In this document: in pieces, positions 27,995-37,247 of the stretch
Layout of the letters: each line of letters begins with the position of its first letter
Position numbering within the stretch: position 1 is the stretch's first letter
Source: Pseudomonas sp. LD120
GTDB lineage: Bacteria; Pseudomonadota; Gammaproteobacteria; Pseudomonadales; Pseudomonadaceae
Length of the DNA stretch: 64,000 nt
Direction: 5' to 3'
Assembly: GCF_009861525.1 (NCBI RefSeq)
Contig: NZ_WVHL01000003.1
Coordinates: 434,001 to 498,000 of the forward strand
Notes under the pieces: generated by a model
The model's input: only the letters and a program-made list of their open reading frames with translations
The model's database searches: none
Told to the model about the DNA's origin: nothing
Translations under genes and position numbers: made by a program

Positions 27995-28723
27995 ATGAGC
28001 GTTACTGACACCACCGGTGCTCCATCCCTTAAGGATGTGCTGGCCAACTCGTCGAAGAAAACTGCGGCCACCAGCGCCGATGGCCTGGCTGCCGCGACGA
28101 ATAGTGTCGCCGGCAAAAAGGCGTTGGATCAGGATTCTTTCATGAAGTTGTTGGTCACTCAGATGAGTAACCAGAATCCGCTCGATCCGCAGGACAACAG
28201 TGCATTTGTCGCGCAGCTTGCGCAGTTCGCTTCCTTGGGTGAGATGGCCAAGCTCAATACCACGGTGAATGCGATTACCAGCAACTACAAGTCGTCCCAG
28301 GCTCTGCAGGCCTCCTCTTTGGTAGGGCGCTCGGTGATTGTTCAAACCGGCACCACTCAGGTGGATACCAGCAAGAGCATGACCGGTTCGGTGACGGTGC
28401 CTTCTAGCGTGAGCTCGGTCACCGTCACGGTTACCGACAAGGACGGCAACACCGTCAAGACTATCGATCTGGGCAGCCAGAAGGCGGGTAATTCCAGCTT
28501 CGTGTGGGATGGTACCAAGACCGACGGCACCAAGGCGGATCCAGGTAACTACACCTTCAAGGCCAGCACCACCATTGATGGCAAGGGCACTGATCTGATC
28601 ACTTATCTGCCAGCGACCGTCAACAGCGTCACCATCAGTCAGAGCGGTGGCGAGTTGATGTTGAACCTGGCAGGCATGGGCAGTCCGATTGCCCTGTCCA
28701 AAGTACAAACTATTGGTATCTAG
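27995..28723 (+). CDS. flgD: Flagellar hook-capping protein FlgD
   Basis: 242 aa. Caps the growing hook and directs FlgE assembly, then leaves. The FlgD N-terminal export/capping region (LDQDSFMKLLVTQMSNQNPLDPQDNSAFVAQLAQFASLGEM, about 47-85) is clear, followed by an Ig-like/Tudor insert (VTVTDKDGNTVKTIDLG...FVWDGTKTDGTKADPGNYTF). A GGGGCGAAG ribosome-binding site precedes the ATG. Confidence 0.95.
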   Translation: MSVTDTTGAPSLKDVLANSSKKTAATSADGLAAATNSVAGKKALDQDSFMKLLVTQMSNQNPLDPQDNSAFVAQLAQFASLGEMAKLNTTVNAITSNYKSSQALQASSLVGRSVIVQTGTTQVDTSKSMTGSVTVPSSVSSVTVTVTDKDGNTVKTIDLGSQKAGNSSFVWDGTKTDGTKADPGNYTFKASTTIDGKGTDLITYLPATVNSVTISQSGGELMLNLAGMGSPIALSKVQTIGI

Positions 28724-28752
28724 AGCCGACTAACCGGCACAAGGAGTGGAAT

Positions 28753-30096
28753 ATGTCTTTCAATATCGGCCTTAGCGGTCTCTACGCTGCCAACAAACAG
28801 CTGGACGTTACCGGCAACAACATCGCCAACGTCGCCACCACCGGCTTCAAATCCTCCCGTGCGGAGTTCGCCGACGTGTACTCGGCCACCAAACTGGGTA
28901 GCGGCAGCCAGGTGATTGGTAATGGTGTGCGCTTGTCCAACGTCTCCCAGCAGTTTACCAACGGTGATATCAACAACACCGGTAACGTGTTGGACATGGG
29001 CATCCAGGGCCAGGGCTTCTTCGTGCTCAGCACCAACGGTTCCTTGACCTACACCCGTGCGGGCACCTTCAAGACCGATAAGGAAGGTTTCATTACCAAC
29101 AGTGACGGTACCGCCCGCCTGCAAGGTTATGCCGTGGATGCCAACGGCAAGATCATCAACGGCGTACTGACCGACTTGCGGATCGATACTTCCAATTTGG
29201 CGCCGAAGCCAACTGACGCGATCTCTTCGACGATCAACCTGGATTCCGACGCAGACCCGATCGATACGGCGGCGACAGCGCCTGCGTACGTCTTCAAGCC
29301 GGGCGACAACACGACCTACACCAAGCAGTTCAGTACGCCGGTCTATGACACTCAGGGCAACAAGCACGTCATGGATCAGTACATGATCAAGACGCCGAAC
29401 GCCAATACCTGGGAGACCTACACCCTGATCGACGGTCGCAACCCGGACGGCTCGGCCTTTAGCATGGCTAACCAGTCGCCGATCACCATAACCTTCGATT
29501 CGTCGGGCAAGCTGCAGAGCATTACGCCGCCCGCTGCGCCTGCGACTACGCCGTATACCGTTACCGGTAACAGCATTGTCATGTCGGCTGCTGCCTGGAC
29601 CCCGGGTACCGTCACCAATGGCGTGTTCGCGCCTAACGGTGCGGCGCCAGCGCCAAACGGCGTGAGCATCGACATGACCAAGACCGGTTCGGTGTTTGGC
29701 GATACCAATCGCACGGTGATTGCGCAGAATGGCTACTCCACGGGACAGATCAGCAGCCTGACCATCGACGGTTCCGGCGTGATGTTGGCCAACTTCAGTA
29801 ACGAGCAGACCAAGGCGATCGGCCAGATCTCCCTGGCCAGCTTCACTAATGAGCAGGGTCTGCAGCCGGTAGGCGGCACCCAGTGGAAAGAGACTTACTC
29901 GTCCGGTATTCCAGGTTATGACGCGCCTAAGAGCGGTACCTTGGGTTCGGTGGTGTCCAACTCCCTGGAGGAATCCAACGTCAACCTGACCAACGAACTG
30001 GTGAACCTGATCAAGGCCCAGAGCAACTATCAGGCGAACGCCAAGACCATCTCCACCCAGAGCACCATCATGCAGACCATCATTCAGATGACCTGA
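28753..30096 (+). CDS. flgE: Flagellar hook protein FlgE
   Basis: 447 aa. Structural subunit of the hook. Ends are conserved: N-terminal FNIGLSGLYAANKQLDVTGNNIANVATTGFKSSRAEFADVY and C-terminal LEESNVNLTNELVNLIKAQSNYQANAKTISTQSTIMQTIIQM. The middle (about 180-310) is rich in Ala, Thr and Pro and is the variable surface region. AAGGAG ribosome-binding site. A strong terminator follows and flgF is not next, so the operon ends here. Confidence 0.95.
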   Translation: MSFNIGLSGLYAANKQLDVTGNNIANVATTGFKSSRAEFADVYSATKLGSGSQVIGNGVRLSNVSQQFTNGDINNTGNVLDMGIQGQGFFVLSTNGSLTYTRAGTFKTDKEGFITNSDGTARLQGYAVDANGKIINGVLTDLRIDTSNLAPKPTDAISSTINLDSDADPIDTAATAPAYVFKPGDNTTYTKQFSTPVYDTQGNKHVMDQYMIKTPNANTWETYTLIDGRNPDGSAFSMANQSPITITFDSSGKLQSITPPAAPATTPYTVTGNSIVMSAAAWTPGTVTNGVFAPNGAAPAPNGVSIDMTKTGSVFGDTNRTVIAQNGYSTGQISSLTIDGSGVMLANFSNEQTKAIGQISLASFTNEQGLQPVGGTQWKETYSSGIPGYDAPKSGTLGSVVSNSLEESNVNLTNELVNLIKAQSNYQANAKTISTQSTIMQTIIQMT

Positions 30097-30123
30097 TGCC
30101 GGTTCGCTAGCGCGCTCTACCCG

Positions 30124-30150
30124 AAGCCCCTCATTGAGGGGCTTTTTTTT
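30124..30150 (+). terminator. flgBCDE terminator
   Basis: AAGCCCCTC-ATT-GAGGGGCTTTTTTTT, 28 bases after the flgE stop. Confidence 0.92.
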
Positions 30151-30251
30151 ATGTCGGTGTCCTGTTGCCCATTGTGCTTCTGTCTTTATGGGGGGGGCAC
30201 GCCTTCTGGGCCTGAGCGATGTTTGAGGTCGGCTGCCGGTTTATTGCGGGC

Positions 30252-30290
30252 AAAAGAAAACCCCCGATAAACCGGAGGTCTATCGGGGGG
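30252..30290 (-). terminator. nrdA terminator
   Basis: On the minus strand CCCCCGATA...TATCGGGGG followed by TTTTCTTTT, about 35 bases past the nrdA stop. It shows that nrdA is the end of its transcript. Confidence 0.9.
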
Positions 30291-30325
30291 CGAGGCAGGT
30301 GCCCGCGGGCACCTGTCGGCTCAGG

Positions 30326-33217
30326 TTATTGGCAAGCTTCGCAATCCGGCTCGTCGATGGCGCAAGCCTTTGGTACAGGAGCAGGACCGGCGGGAGCCGC
30401 TAGGACCGAGTCGTCACCGTGGTTGCCGCTGGAAACAGCGTTCAGCTTGCCGGTGTTGATGGTCGACTTCTCGGTGCTGGTGGCGGCCAGGGCACGGAGG
30501 TAGTAAGTGGTTTTCAGGCCACGGTACCAGGCCATGCGGTAGGTCACGTCGAGCTTCTTGCCCGAAGCGCCGGCGATGTACAGGTTCAGTGACTGAGCTT
30601 GGTCGATCCACTTCTGGCGACGGCTGGCGGCGTCGACGATCCACTTGGTTTCCACTTCGAAGGCGGTCGCGTAGAGCTCTTTGAGTTCTTGCGGGATGCG
30701 CTCGATCTGCTGTACCGAACCGTCGTAGTACTTCAGGTCGTTGATCATCACCGAGTCCCACAGGCCGCGAGCCTTGAGGTCGCGAACCAGATACGGGTTG
30801 ATCACGGTGAATTCGCCCGACAGGTTCGATTTCACGTAGAGGTTCTGGTAGGTCGGTTCGATCGACTGCGATACGCCGGTGATGTTGGCGATGGTCGCGG
30901 TCGGTGCGATGGCCATGATGTTGGAGTTACGAATGCCTTTCTGCACACGGGCACGAACCGGTGCCCAGTCCAGGGTTTCGTTGAGGTCCACATCGATGTA
31001 CTTCTGGCCGCGAGCCTCGATCAGGATCTGTTGCGAATCCAGCGGCAAGATGCCCTTGGACCACAGCGAACCCTGGAAGGTCTCGTAGGCGCCGCGCTCA
31101 TCGGCCAGGTCGCAGGAAGCCTGGATCGCGTAGTAGCTGACCGCTTCCATGGACTTGTCGGCGAACTCGACGGCCGCGTCGGAGCCGTAGGCAATGTGCT
31201 GCAGGTACAAAGCGTCCTGGAAGCCCATGATGCCCAGGCCCACCGGGCGGTGCTTGAAGTTGGAGTTCTTCGCTTGCGGCACCGAGTAGTAGTTGATGTC
31301 GATCACGTTGTCGAGCATGCGCACGGCGGTGTTCACGGTGCGTTGCAGCTTGGCAGTGTCGAGCTTGCCGTCCTTGATGTGGTTCGGCAGGTTGATCGAG
31401 CCCAGGTTGCAGACCGCGATCTCGTCTTTGTTGGTGTTCAGGGTGATCTCGGTGCACAGGTTCGAGCTATGGACCACGCCCACGTGCTGCTGCGGGCTGC
31501 GCAGGTTGCACGGGTCTTTGAAGGTCAGCCATGGGTGGCCGGTTTCAAACAGCATGGACAACATCTTGCGCCACAGGTCTTTGGCCTGGATGGTCTTGAA
31601 CAGCTTGACCTTGCCTGGGTACTCGGTCAGGGCTTCGTAGTACTCGTAGCGCTCTTCGAAGGCCTTGCCGGTCAGGTCGTGCAGGTCTGGTACTTCGGAC
31701 GGGGAGAACAGGGTCCACTTACCGTCATCGAAGACACGCTTCATGAACAGGTCGGGGATCCAGTTGGCGGTGTTCATGTCGTGGGTGCGACGACGATCAT
31801 CACCGGTGTTCTTGCGCAGCTCGATGAACTCTTCGATGTCCATGTGCCAGGTTTCCAGGTAGGCACATACCGCGCCTTTGCGCTTGCCGCCCTGGTTAAC
31901 AGCTACAGCGGTGTCGTTGACCACTTTCAGGAAGGGTACGACGCCCTGGGACTTGCCGTTGGTGCCCTTGATGTAGGAGCCCAGCGCACGAACCGGTGTC
32001 CAGTCGTTGCCCAGGCCGCCGGCGAATTTCGACAGCATGGCGTTGTCGTGGATGGCGCCGTAGATGCCCGACAGATCGTCCGGAACGGTGGTCAGGTAGC
32101 AGCTCGACAGCTGTGGACGCAGGGTACCGGCGTTGAACAGGGTTGGAGTCGAGGCCATGTAGTCGAAGGACGACAACAGGTTGTAGAACTCGATGGCGCG
32201 GTCTTCGCGCTGTTTCTCTTCGATCGCCAGGCCCATGGCCACGCGCATGAAGAAGATCTGCGGCAGTTCGAAACGCACGCCATCCTTGTGGATGAAGTAG
32301 CGGTCATACAGGGTTTGCAGGCCCAGGTAGGTGAACTGCTGGTCGCGCTCGTGGTTGATCGCCTTGCCGAGTTTTTCCAGGTCGAACTCAGCCAGTACCG
32401 GGTTCAGCAATTCGAACTCGATACCCTTGGCGACGTAGGCCGGCAGCGCCTTGGCGTACAGGTTGGCCATTTCGTGGTGAGTGGCGCTTTCGGCCACTTC
32501 GAGGAAGCCCAGGCCTTCGGCGCGCAGGGTGTCCATCAGCAGGCGGGCGGTGACGAACGAGTAGTTCGGCTCGCGCTCCACCAGGGTGCGAGCAGTCATC
32601 ACCAGGGCGGTGTTAACGTCTTTGAGGGCCACGCCGTCATAGAGGTTTTTCAGGGTTTCGCGCTGGATCAGGTCGCCGTCGACTTCTTCCAGGCCTTCAC
32701 AGGCTTCGCTGACGATGGTGTTCAGGCGGCCCATGTCCAGAGGGGCGAAGCTGCCGTCGGCACGGGTGATGCGGATCGAGGGGTGAGCTTGTACCGGCTC
32801 TTCGCTGCTGGAGCGAGTGGCGCGTTCTTTGGCGCGGGAGTCGCGGTAGATCACGTAGTCGCGGGCGACTTTCTGTTCGCCTGCGCGCATCAGGGCCAAT
32901 TCAACCTGATCCTGGATCTCTTCGATGTGGATGGTGCCGCCCGAAGGCATGCGACGCTTGAAGGTCGCGGTGACCTGTTCGGTCAGGCGTGCCACGGTGT
33001 CGTGGATACGCGACGAGGCAGCGGCGGTACCGCCTTCAACTGCGAGGAACGCTTTGGTGATAGCGACGGTGATTTTGTCGTCGGTGTAAGCAACGACAGT
33101 GCCGTTACGCTTGATCACGCGCAATTGGCCAGGCGCAGTGGCAGACAGATCCAGGTTTGAATCAGCAGCCAGCGGCGCATTGGCCGGCGAGTTCTCGCGA
33201 GTTGTGTCGGTTTGCAT
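30326..33217 (-). CDS. nrdA: Class Ia ribonucleotide reductase, large subunit NrdA
   Basis: Reduces ribonucleoside diphosphates to deoxy forms. 963 aa, the same as P. aeruginosa NrdA. Two ATP-cone domains in tandem (about residues 32-135, RVIKRNGTVVAYTDDKI, and about 150-240, ITRADGSFAPLDMGRL) give allosteric activity control. The catalytic barrel contains NSTPTLFNAG-like TPTLFNAGTLRPQLSSCYL, NLGSINL, NLCTEI and PTATIANITGVSQSIEP. The C-terminal redox cysteines are in DEPDCEACQ. Start MQTDTTREN at 33217 has GGAG 10 bases upstream. The partner nrdB is not downstream. Confidence 0.97.
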   Translation of the reverse strand: MQTDTTRENSPANAPLAADSNLDLSATAPGQLRVIKRNGTVVAYTDDKITVAITKAFLAVEGGTAAASSRIHDTVARLTEQVTATFKRRMPSGGTIHIEEIQDQVELALMRAGEQKVARDYVIYRDSRAKERATRSSSEEPVQAHPSIRITRADGSFAPLDMGRLNTIVSEACEGLEEVDGDLIQRETLKNLYDGVALKDVNTALVMTARTLVEREPNYSFVTARLLMDTLRAEGLGFLEVAESATHHEMANLYAKALPAYVAKGIEFELLNPVLAEFDLEKLGKAINHERDQQFTYLGLQTLYDRYFIHKDGVRFELPQIFFMRVAMGLAIEEKQREDRAIEFYNLLSSFDYMASTPTLFNAGTLRPQLSSCYLTTVPDDLSGIYGAIHDNAMLSKFAGGLGNDWTPVRALGSYIKGTNGKSQGVVPFLKVVNDTAVAVNQGGKRKGAVCAYLETWHMDIEEFIELRKNTGDDRRRTHDMNTANWIPDLFMKRVFDDGKWTLFSPSEVPDLHDLTGKAFEERYEYYEALTEYPGKVKLFKTIQAKDLWRKMLSMLFETGHPWLTFKDPCNLRSPQQHVGVVHSSNLCTEITLNTNKDEIAVCNLGSINLPNHIKDGKLDTAKLQRTVNTAVRMLDNVIDINYYSVPQAKNSNFKHRPVGLGIMGFQDALYLQHIAYGSDAAVEFADKSMEAVSYYAIQASCDLADERGAYETFQGSLWSKGILPLDSQQILIEARGQKYIDVDLNETLDWAPVRARVQKGIRNSNIMAIAPTATIANITGVSQSIEPTYQNLYVKSNLSGEFTVINPYLVRDLKARGLWDSVMINDLKYYDGSVQQIERIPQELKELYATAFEVETKWIVDAASRRQKWIDQAQSLNLYIAGASGKKLDVTYRMAWYRGLKTTYYLRALAATSTEKSTINTGKLNAVSSGNHGDDSVLAAPAGPAPVPKACAIDEPDCEACQ

Positions 33218-33577
33218 GGGTGTCTCCACGTTCTCTATGTTTGATTGGGCACCCTTGGGGTGCCCACCGTTCCGTCCTGAAGCACTACAGCCGGCTGGGC
33301 CGGACATAACGACTTCGGGACAGTTCAGGAAGGGGGGCTGTAGGCGCCGCTTCCATGCCGAAGTCTTGGGTGTCGAGCCGTGGCGCGACACTGTGTTCCT
33401 GATGGGTGGCAGTCTTTGACTGCAACACCCGTACCGCTTTCTCCTGGGCAGGGTTGAAAGCGGTGCCATCCGCACGCGCGTTGTTGGTCTTCTAAAGCGG
33501 CGATTGGTTCCGCCAAACAGGGGCAAGAATAGGGCTTGAGTTTCTTGTCTGATTTGTGTTTGGTTTTTTGTGTAAAA
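33218..33577 (-). other. Long nrdA upstream/leader region
   Basis: About 360 bp between the nrdA start and the NrdR-type site. The nrdA frame stays open through most of it, but the residues are not family-like and NrdA already has its full length from 33217. If transcription starts near the NrdR-type box, the leader exceeds 300 bases. No known riboswitch motif recognised. Confidence 0.4.
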
Positions 33578-33623
33578 CCCTAGATATAGGGATTTTTAGC
33601 CGCCGGGCTACAAGATAATGCGT
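33578..33623 (-). promoter_or_regulatory. Tandem NrdR-type boxes upstream of nrdA
   Basis: Proximal palindrome CCCTAGATATAGGG (33578-33591) and a weaker site whose core is CATTATCTTG on the minus strand (33611-33620). The cores CTATATCTAG and CATTATCTTG agree at 7 of 10 positions. Their centres are 31 bases apart, the three-helical-turn spacing known for NrdR box pairs. Confidence 0.75.
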
Positions 33624-33650
33624 TTTGGGGGCTGATTGCAACGTGCTGCC

Positions 33651-33659
33651 TGTGGATAA
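33651..33659 (-). promoter_or_regulatory. Consensus DnaA box upstream of nrdA
   Basis: TTATCCACA on the minus strand, a perfect 9-mer, 36 bases beyond the distal NrdR-type box. DnaA is known to control nrdAB in E. coli. Confidence 0.6.
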
Positions 33660-33973
33660 GGTTGTGCGTAAATTGTGCATGGTTTGGGTAAAACTCACGT
33701 AGCCCGCAGCCCTAGTGCTTGGAACCGTTTGTCACTGTTTTTTACCGCCTGAAATTGCCTTGGGCGGATTTTTGCGGGCGCGAACCCTATCATAAAAAAT
33801 CGCCTTGACCGAGTCGTTTTAGCCGCTTGTAAAGGGGGCTGCGCCGGTTGCTACAATCCGCTGCGATCCGCCGCAGATAACAGGCTTTTCCAATGACCCG
33901 TTATCCAGCGTTTTCATGACAATAAGATGGGGGTCATGCCCACCTGGTGCTGGACATAAAAAAGAGGTCGAAC

Positions 33974-34696
33974 GTGGTGCAAGACGCCTGGCAGGTACTG
34001 ATTGTTGAGGATGACCAGCGACTGGCTGAGTTGACGCGTGACTACCTGGAGAGCAATGGGTTACAGGTAGCGATCGAGGGTAATGGCGCGCTGGCCGCAG
34101 CGCGGATCATCGCCGAGCAACCGGACCTGGTGATTCTTGACCTGATGCTGCCAGGGGAGGATGGCCTGAGTATCTGCCGCAAGGTTCGTGATCGCTTTGA
34201 TGGGCCGATCCTCATGCTCACCGCCCGTACCGATGACATGGACCAGGTCATGGGCCTGGACCTGGGGGCCGACGACTATGTCTGCAAACCGGTGCGTCCA
34301 CGGCTGTTGCTGGCGCGTATCCAGGCCTTGCTGCGGCGCAGCGAAGCGCCGGAGGCTGTGCCGGAGAAAACCCGACGCCTGCAGTTCGGCCCGTTGGTGG
34401 TGGACAATGCCCTGCGTGAAGCCTGGCTGAGTGATGTCGGCATCGAATTGACCAGTGCCGAGTTCGACCTGCTGTGGCTGCTGGTGGTTAATGCCGGACG
34501 GATCCTGTCTCGGGAAGAAATCTTTACTGCCCTGCGCGGCATCGGCTATGACGGTCAGGATCGCTCCATTGATGTACGTATCTCGCGCATCCGCCCGAAG
34601 ATCGGTGATGACCCGGATCACCCGCGACTGATCAAGACCATTCGCAGCAAGGGGTATCTGTTCGTTCCTGAAGCCGCCGCCGACATGCCGCAGTGA
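33974..34696 (+). CDS. rstA: OmpR-family response regulator, RstA-like
   Basis: 240 aa: receiver (QVLIVEDDQRLAEL; phospho-acceptor Asp in LVILDLMLPGEDG; LTARTDD; CKPVRP) and winged-helix DNA-binding domain (LTSAEFDLLWLLVVNAGRILSREEIF; DVRISRIRPKIGDD; IRSKGYLFV). The start is probably GTG 33974 (or 33977), with AGAGG six bases upstream. It is divergent from nrdA and overlaps rstB (GTGA), the same order as nrdA-PA1157-PA1158. Confidence 0.88.
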   Translation: MVQDAWQVLIVEDDQRLAELTRDYLESNGLQVAIEGNGALAAARIIAEQPDLVILDLMLPGEDGLSICRKVRDRFDGPILMLTARTDDMDQVMGLDLGADDYVCKPVRPRLLLARIQALLRRSEAPEAVPEKTRRLQFGPLVVDNALREAWLSDVGIELTSAEFDLLWLLVVNAGRILSREEIFTALRGIGYDGQDRSIDVRISRIRPKIGDDPDHPRLIKTIRSKGYLFVPEAAADMPQ

Positions 34697-36303
34697 ACTC
34701 GATTTTCCTGCGTATTTACGGCGGCATGTGCGCTGCGCTGATTATGGTGGCGTTGCTGGGGGTTCTGGCCCTGCACTTGTTGAACGAGGTGCGCAGCGAG
34801 CAGTACCGCGAGCGGCTGGCCCACGGCACTTTTTCCCTGATGGCCGACAATCTGCAACCGATGAGCGAGATTGAGCGTCGCCGCGCCCTGGCGGTGTGGG
34901 AGCGCCTGCTGGGGATTCCCCTGAGCCTGAAAACCTTCAGCCAGACCAATCTGGACAGCGGCCAGCGCAGTCGGGTGCTGCGTGGCCAGGCCCTGGTGGA
35001 GCAGACCGGGCCATTCGCCGCCCGGGTCTATCGGCTGGTCAGTGAGCAGGAGCAATTGCTGCTCAGCGCCGAGGTGCAGCAGATCAGCGAACAGTTGGCG
35101 CGGGCGACGATCTATCTGCTGGCGGATGAGTTGGTGCGTTATCCGGTGGCGGAGCAGCCCCAGCGATTGGCGGCGTTGAAACAGGCCAAGGGCTTCGGCT
35201 TTGATATGCATCTGTCGACCCTGGATACCGCCGATATGGACGATGACCAGCGTCGGCGAGTTGCCGAGGGCGATACGGTGATGGCCCTGGGCAAGGGAGG
35301 GGACTCGATCCGGGTGTTCGCCGGGCTGGTGGGTACGCCCTGGGTGCTGGAGATCGGCCCGCTGTATCAAATGAATCCTTATCCTCCTGAGTGGTTGGTG
35401 TTGATCGCAGTGCTGGGCCTGAGTCTGATCGGGCTTATGGTCTATTTATTGGTGCGCCAGTTGGAGCGGCGACTCAGTGGCCTGGAGTCGGCGGCCACGC
35501 GCATCGCCAAAGGCAGCCTGGAAACCCGGGTTCCGGCGCGCGGGGCGGATTCGGTGGGGCGTCTGGCGGCGGCCTTCAATGGCATGGCCGAGCACCTGCA
35601 ACGGTTGTTGGCGATCCAGCGCGAATTGGTGCGTGCGGTGTCTCATGAGCTGCGTACGCCGGTGGCGCGGCTGCGGTTTGGCCTGGAGATGATCGCGTCG
35701 GCAAGCACGGATCAGGTCCGGCAGAAGTACCTGGACGGCATGGACAACGATATTCAGGACCTCGACCGGCTGGTGGACGAAATGCTCACCTACGCGCGTT
35801 TGGAGCAGGGCTCGCCAGCCTTGAACTTCCAGCGCATCGACCTGGACGCCTTGATCAACCAAGTGATCAGCGAACTGGCCCCCCTGCGGGCCAACCTCAA
35901 GGTCCAGCGCGGCCTTTGCCTGTCCGCCGCTGATTGTGATGGGGCGTGGGTCGAGGCCGAACCACGCTATTTGCATCGGGCGTTGCAGAACCTGGTGAGC
36001 AATGCCATGCGCCACGCCGAGTCTGAGGTGACGGTCAGTTATCAGGTTGGGCAATTGCGCTGCCGCGTGGATGTGGAGGATGACGGTCCCGGTGTGCCGG
36101 AAATCGCCTGGGAGAAAATCTTCACCCCGTTCCTGCGCCTCGATGACAGCCGGACCCGGGCATCTGGTGGGCACGGGCTGGGATTATCGATTGTGCGGCG
36201 AATCATCCATTGGCATGACGGGCGAGCGTTGATCAGCAGAAGCAAGAGCCTCGGCGGCGCTTGCTTCAGCCTGAGCTGGCCACGGCACCAGGAGCCTCGT
36301 TGA
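34693..36303 (+). CDS. rstB: Sensor histidine kinase, RstB-like
   Basis: 536 aa. Membrane helix at about 8-30, a periplasmic domain of about 200 residues, a second helix near 232-255, HAMP, HisKA (RAVSHELRTPVARLRFGLEMI) and HATPase (LQNLVSNAMRHAES; GGHGLGLSIVRRI). Starts with GTG overlapping the rstA stop. The periplasmic part (MSEIERRRALAVWERLLGIPLSL) resembles RstB. Stimulus not evident from sequence. Confidence 0.87.
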   Translation: MNSIFLRIYGGMCAALIMVALLGVLALHLLNEVRSEQYRERLAHGTFSLMADNLQPMSEIERRRALAVWERLLGIPLSLKTFSQTNLDSGQRSRVLRGQALVEQTGPFAARVYRLVSEQEQLLLSAEVQQISEQLARATIYLLADELVRYPVAEQPQRLAALKQAKGFGFDMHLSTLDTADMDDDQRRRVAEGDTVMALGKGGDSIRVFAGLVGTPWVLEIGPLYQMNPYPPEWLVLIAVLGLSLIGLMVYLLVRQLERRLSGLESAATRIAKGSLETRVPARGADSVGRLAAAFNGMAEHLQRLLAIQRELVRAVSHELRTPVARLRFGLEMIASASTDQVRQKYLDGMDNDIQDLDRLVDEMLTYARLEQGSPALNFQRIDLDALINQVISELAPLRANLKVQRGLCLSAADCDGAWVEAEPRYLHRALQNLVSNAMRHAESEVTVSYQVGQLRCRVDVEDDGPGVPEIAWEKIFTPFLRLDDSRTRASGGHGLGLSIVRRIIHWHDGRALISRSKSLGGACFSLSWPRHQEPR

Positions 36304-36307
36304 AGGC

Positions 36308-37039
36308 CTAGGCACCGGCTTTGATGGCGATCAGGCTGAGGACCTGATCATCCTCGACGGCGAACTGCCCCTGGAGCTCTCGGCCGTGGTGCCACTCCTC
36401 GGACAGGTCGGTCAGCAGGCGCATTAGCACTTGCCCCTCAGGGCTCCATTCCAGCACTTCGGCGTGTTCGAAGTAGAAGCTTTTGTGCACCAGCGGATAC
36501 AAGGTCTTGAACAGGCTTTCTTTGATCGAGAAGGTCAGGGTCACCGCCAGCGCATGCTGTTCGGGTGGCCGTTGGTCGCGACGCTGCAGCTCTGCCGGCG
36601 TGAGAATATGCTCAGCCAGATTGGCCGCTCGCTCGTGACTGAGGAGATTTTCCAGATCCATGCCCAGGGCTTGCCAATGCTGCTTGTCGGCGACGATGGC
36701 GGCGGCTTGCCCGGTGCTGTGGGTGATCGAGCCGCAGATATGGTCCGGCCAGATGGGGGCCCGGTCAGCGCCTATGGGGGGCACCCAATCCAGTTGCTGC
36801 AATTGCCGCAGAGCCGCCCGGGCACACAGGCGTCCGGCAAGGAACTCGGCTTGGCGCTTGGCCACTGAACGTTGGATGTTCGGTGGAGCCTCGATGCCGC
36901 TGCGCTGGAAATCATCGCAGGTCAATTGCCCGGGATCGAACCGGGTGCGCAGCCAAAGGGTATTGGGCAAGGCTTCCGGCAGAGGGCAGGAAGCGTCCAG
37001 AGGGGTGCAGCAGGCGGGAAGAGGGGGGAGAGCATTCAT
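36308..37039 (-). CDS. pcpS: 4'-phosphopantetheinyl transferase
   Basis: Moves phosphopantetheine from CoA onto carrier proteins of fatty acid, siderophore and polyketide/peptide assembly. 243 aa, EntD/Sfp type. Mg2+ and CoA motifs are present: LGMDLENLLS and FSIKESLFKTLYP, with the substrate-binding SITHSTGQAAAIV. Length and sequence resemble P. aeruginosa PcpS, a single enzyme serving both primary and secondary metabolism. Convergent with rstB at four bases. Confidence 0.92.
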   Translation of the reverse strand: MNALPPLPACCTPLDASCPLPEALPNTLWLRTRFDPGQLTCDDFQRSGIEAPPNIQRSVAKRQAEFLAGRLCARAALRQLQQLDWVPPIGADRAPIWPDHICGSITHSTGQAAAIVADKQHWQALGMDLENLLSHERAANLAEHILTPAELQRRDQRPPEQHALAVTLTFSIKESLFKTLYPLVHKSFYFEHAEVLEWSPEGQVLMRLLTDLSEEWHHGRELQGQFAVEDDQVLSLIAIKAGA

Positions 37040-37149
37040 GGGCGCTAGTGTGCCGGGTTGCCGCGTTCGAGGGTAGCCATGCAGCGCTCAGGTGGATCTC
37101 CAGTGAGCGTTTCGGGTTAAAAAATCGGTAGGACAGCCAGATGAGTCTG

Positions 37150-37203
37150 GTTCAGGCGAGGTTAAGGGAGTGTTCAGGGGGAGTTCAGGGCGTGCTGTTT
37201 ACT
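37150..37203 (+). promoter_or_regulatory. PhoP-box array and -10 region of oprH-phoPQ
   Basis: Four hexamers, GTTCAG (37150), GTTAAG (37161), GTTCAG (37172) and GTTCAG (37183), each exactly 11 bases apart. A -10-like TTTACT (37198-37203) lies about ten bases after the last. This is the layout of a PhoP-activated promoter, about 45 bases before the oprH ATG. Confidence 0.85.
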
Positions 37204-37247
37204 CTAGCCCGGTACCCAAAAAGCCAATAGCGCAAAGGAAACTTCCT

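Noticed and set aside
30599..33160. An 853-codon open frame opposite nrdA
   Set aside because: It lies fully antisense to a clear NrdA and arises from the high third-position GC of nrdA; the protein is Val/Gln/His-rich with no motif. The same applies to long frames opposite alaS (7314-9134), lysC (10015-11238) and dctA (41275-42936).
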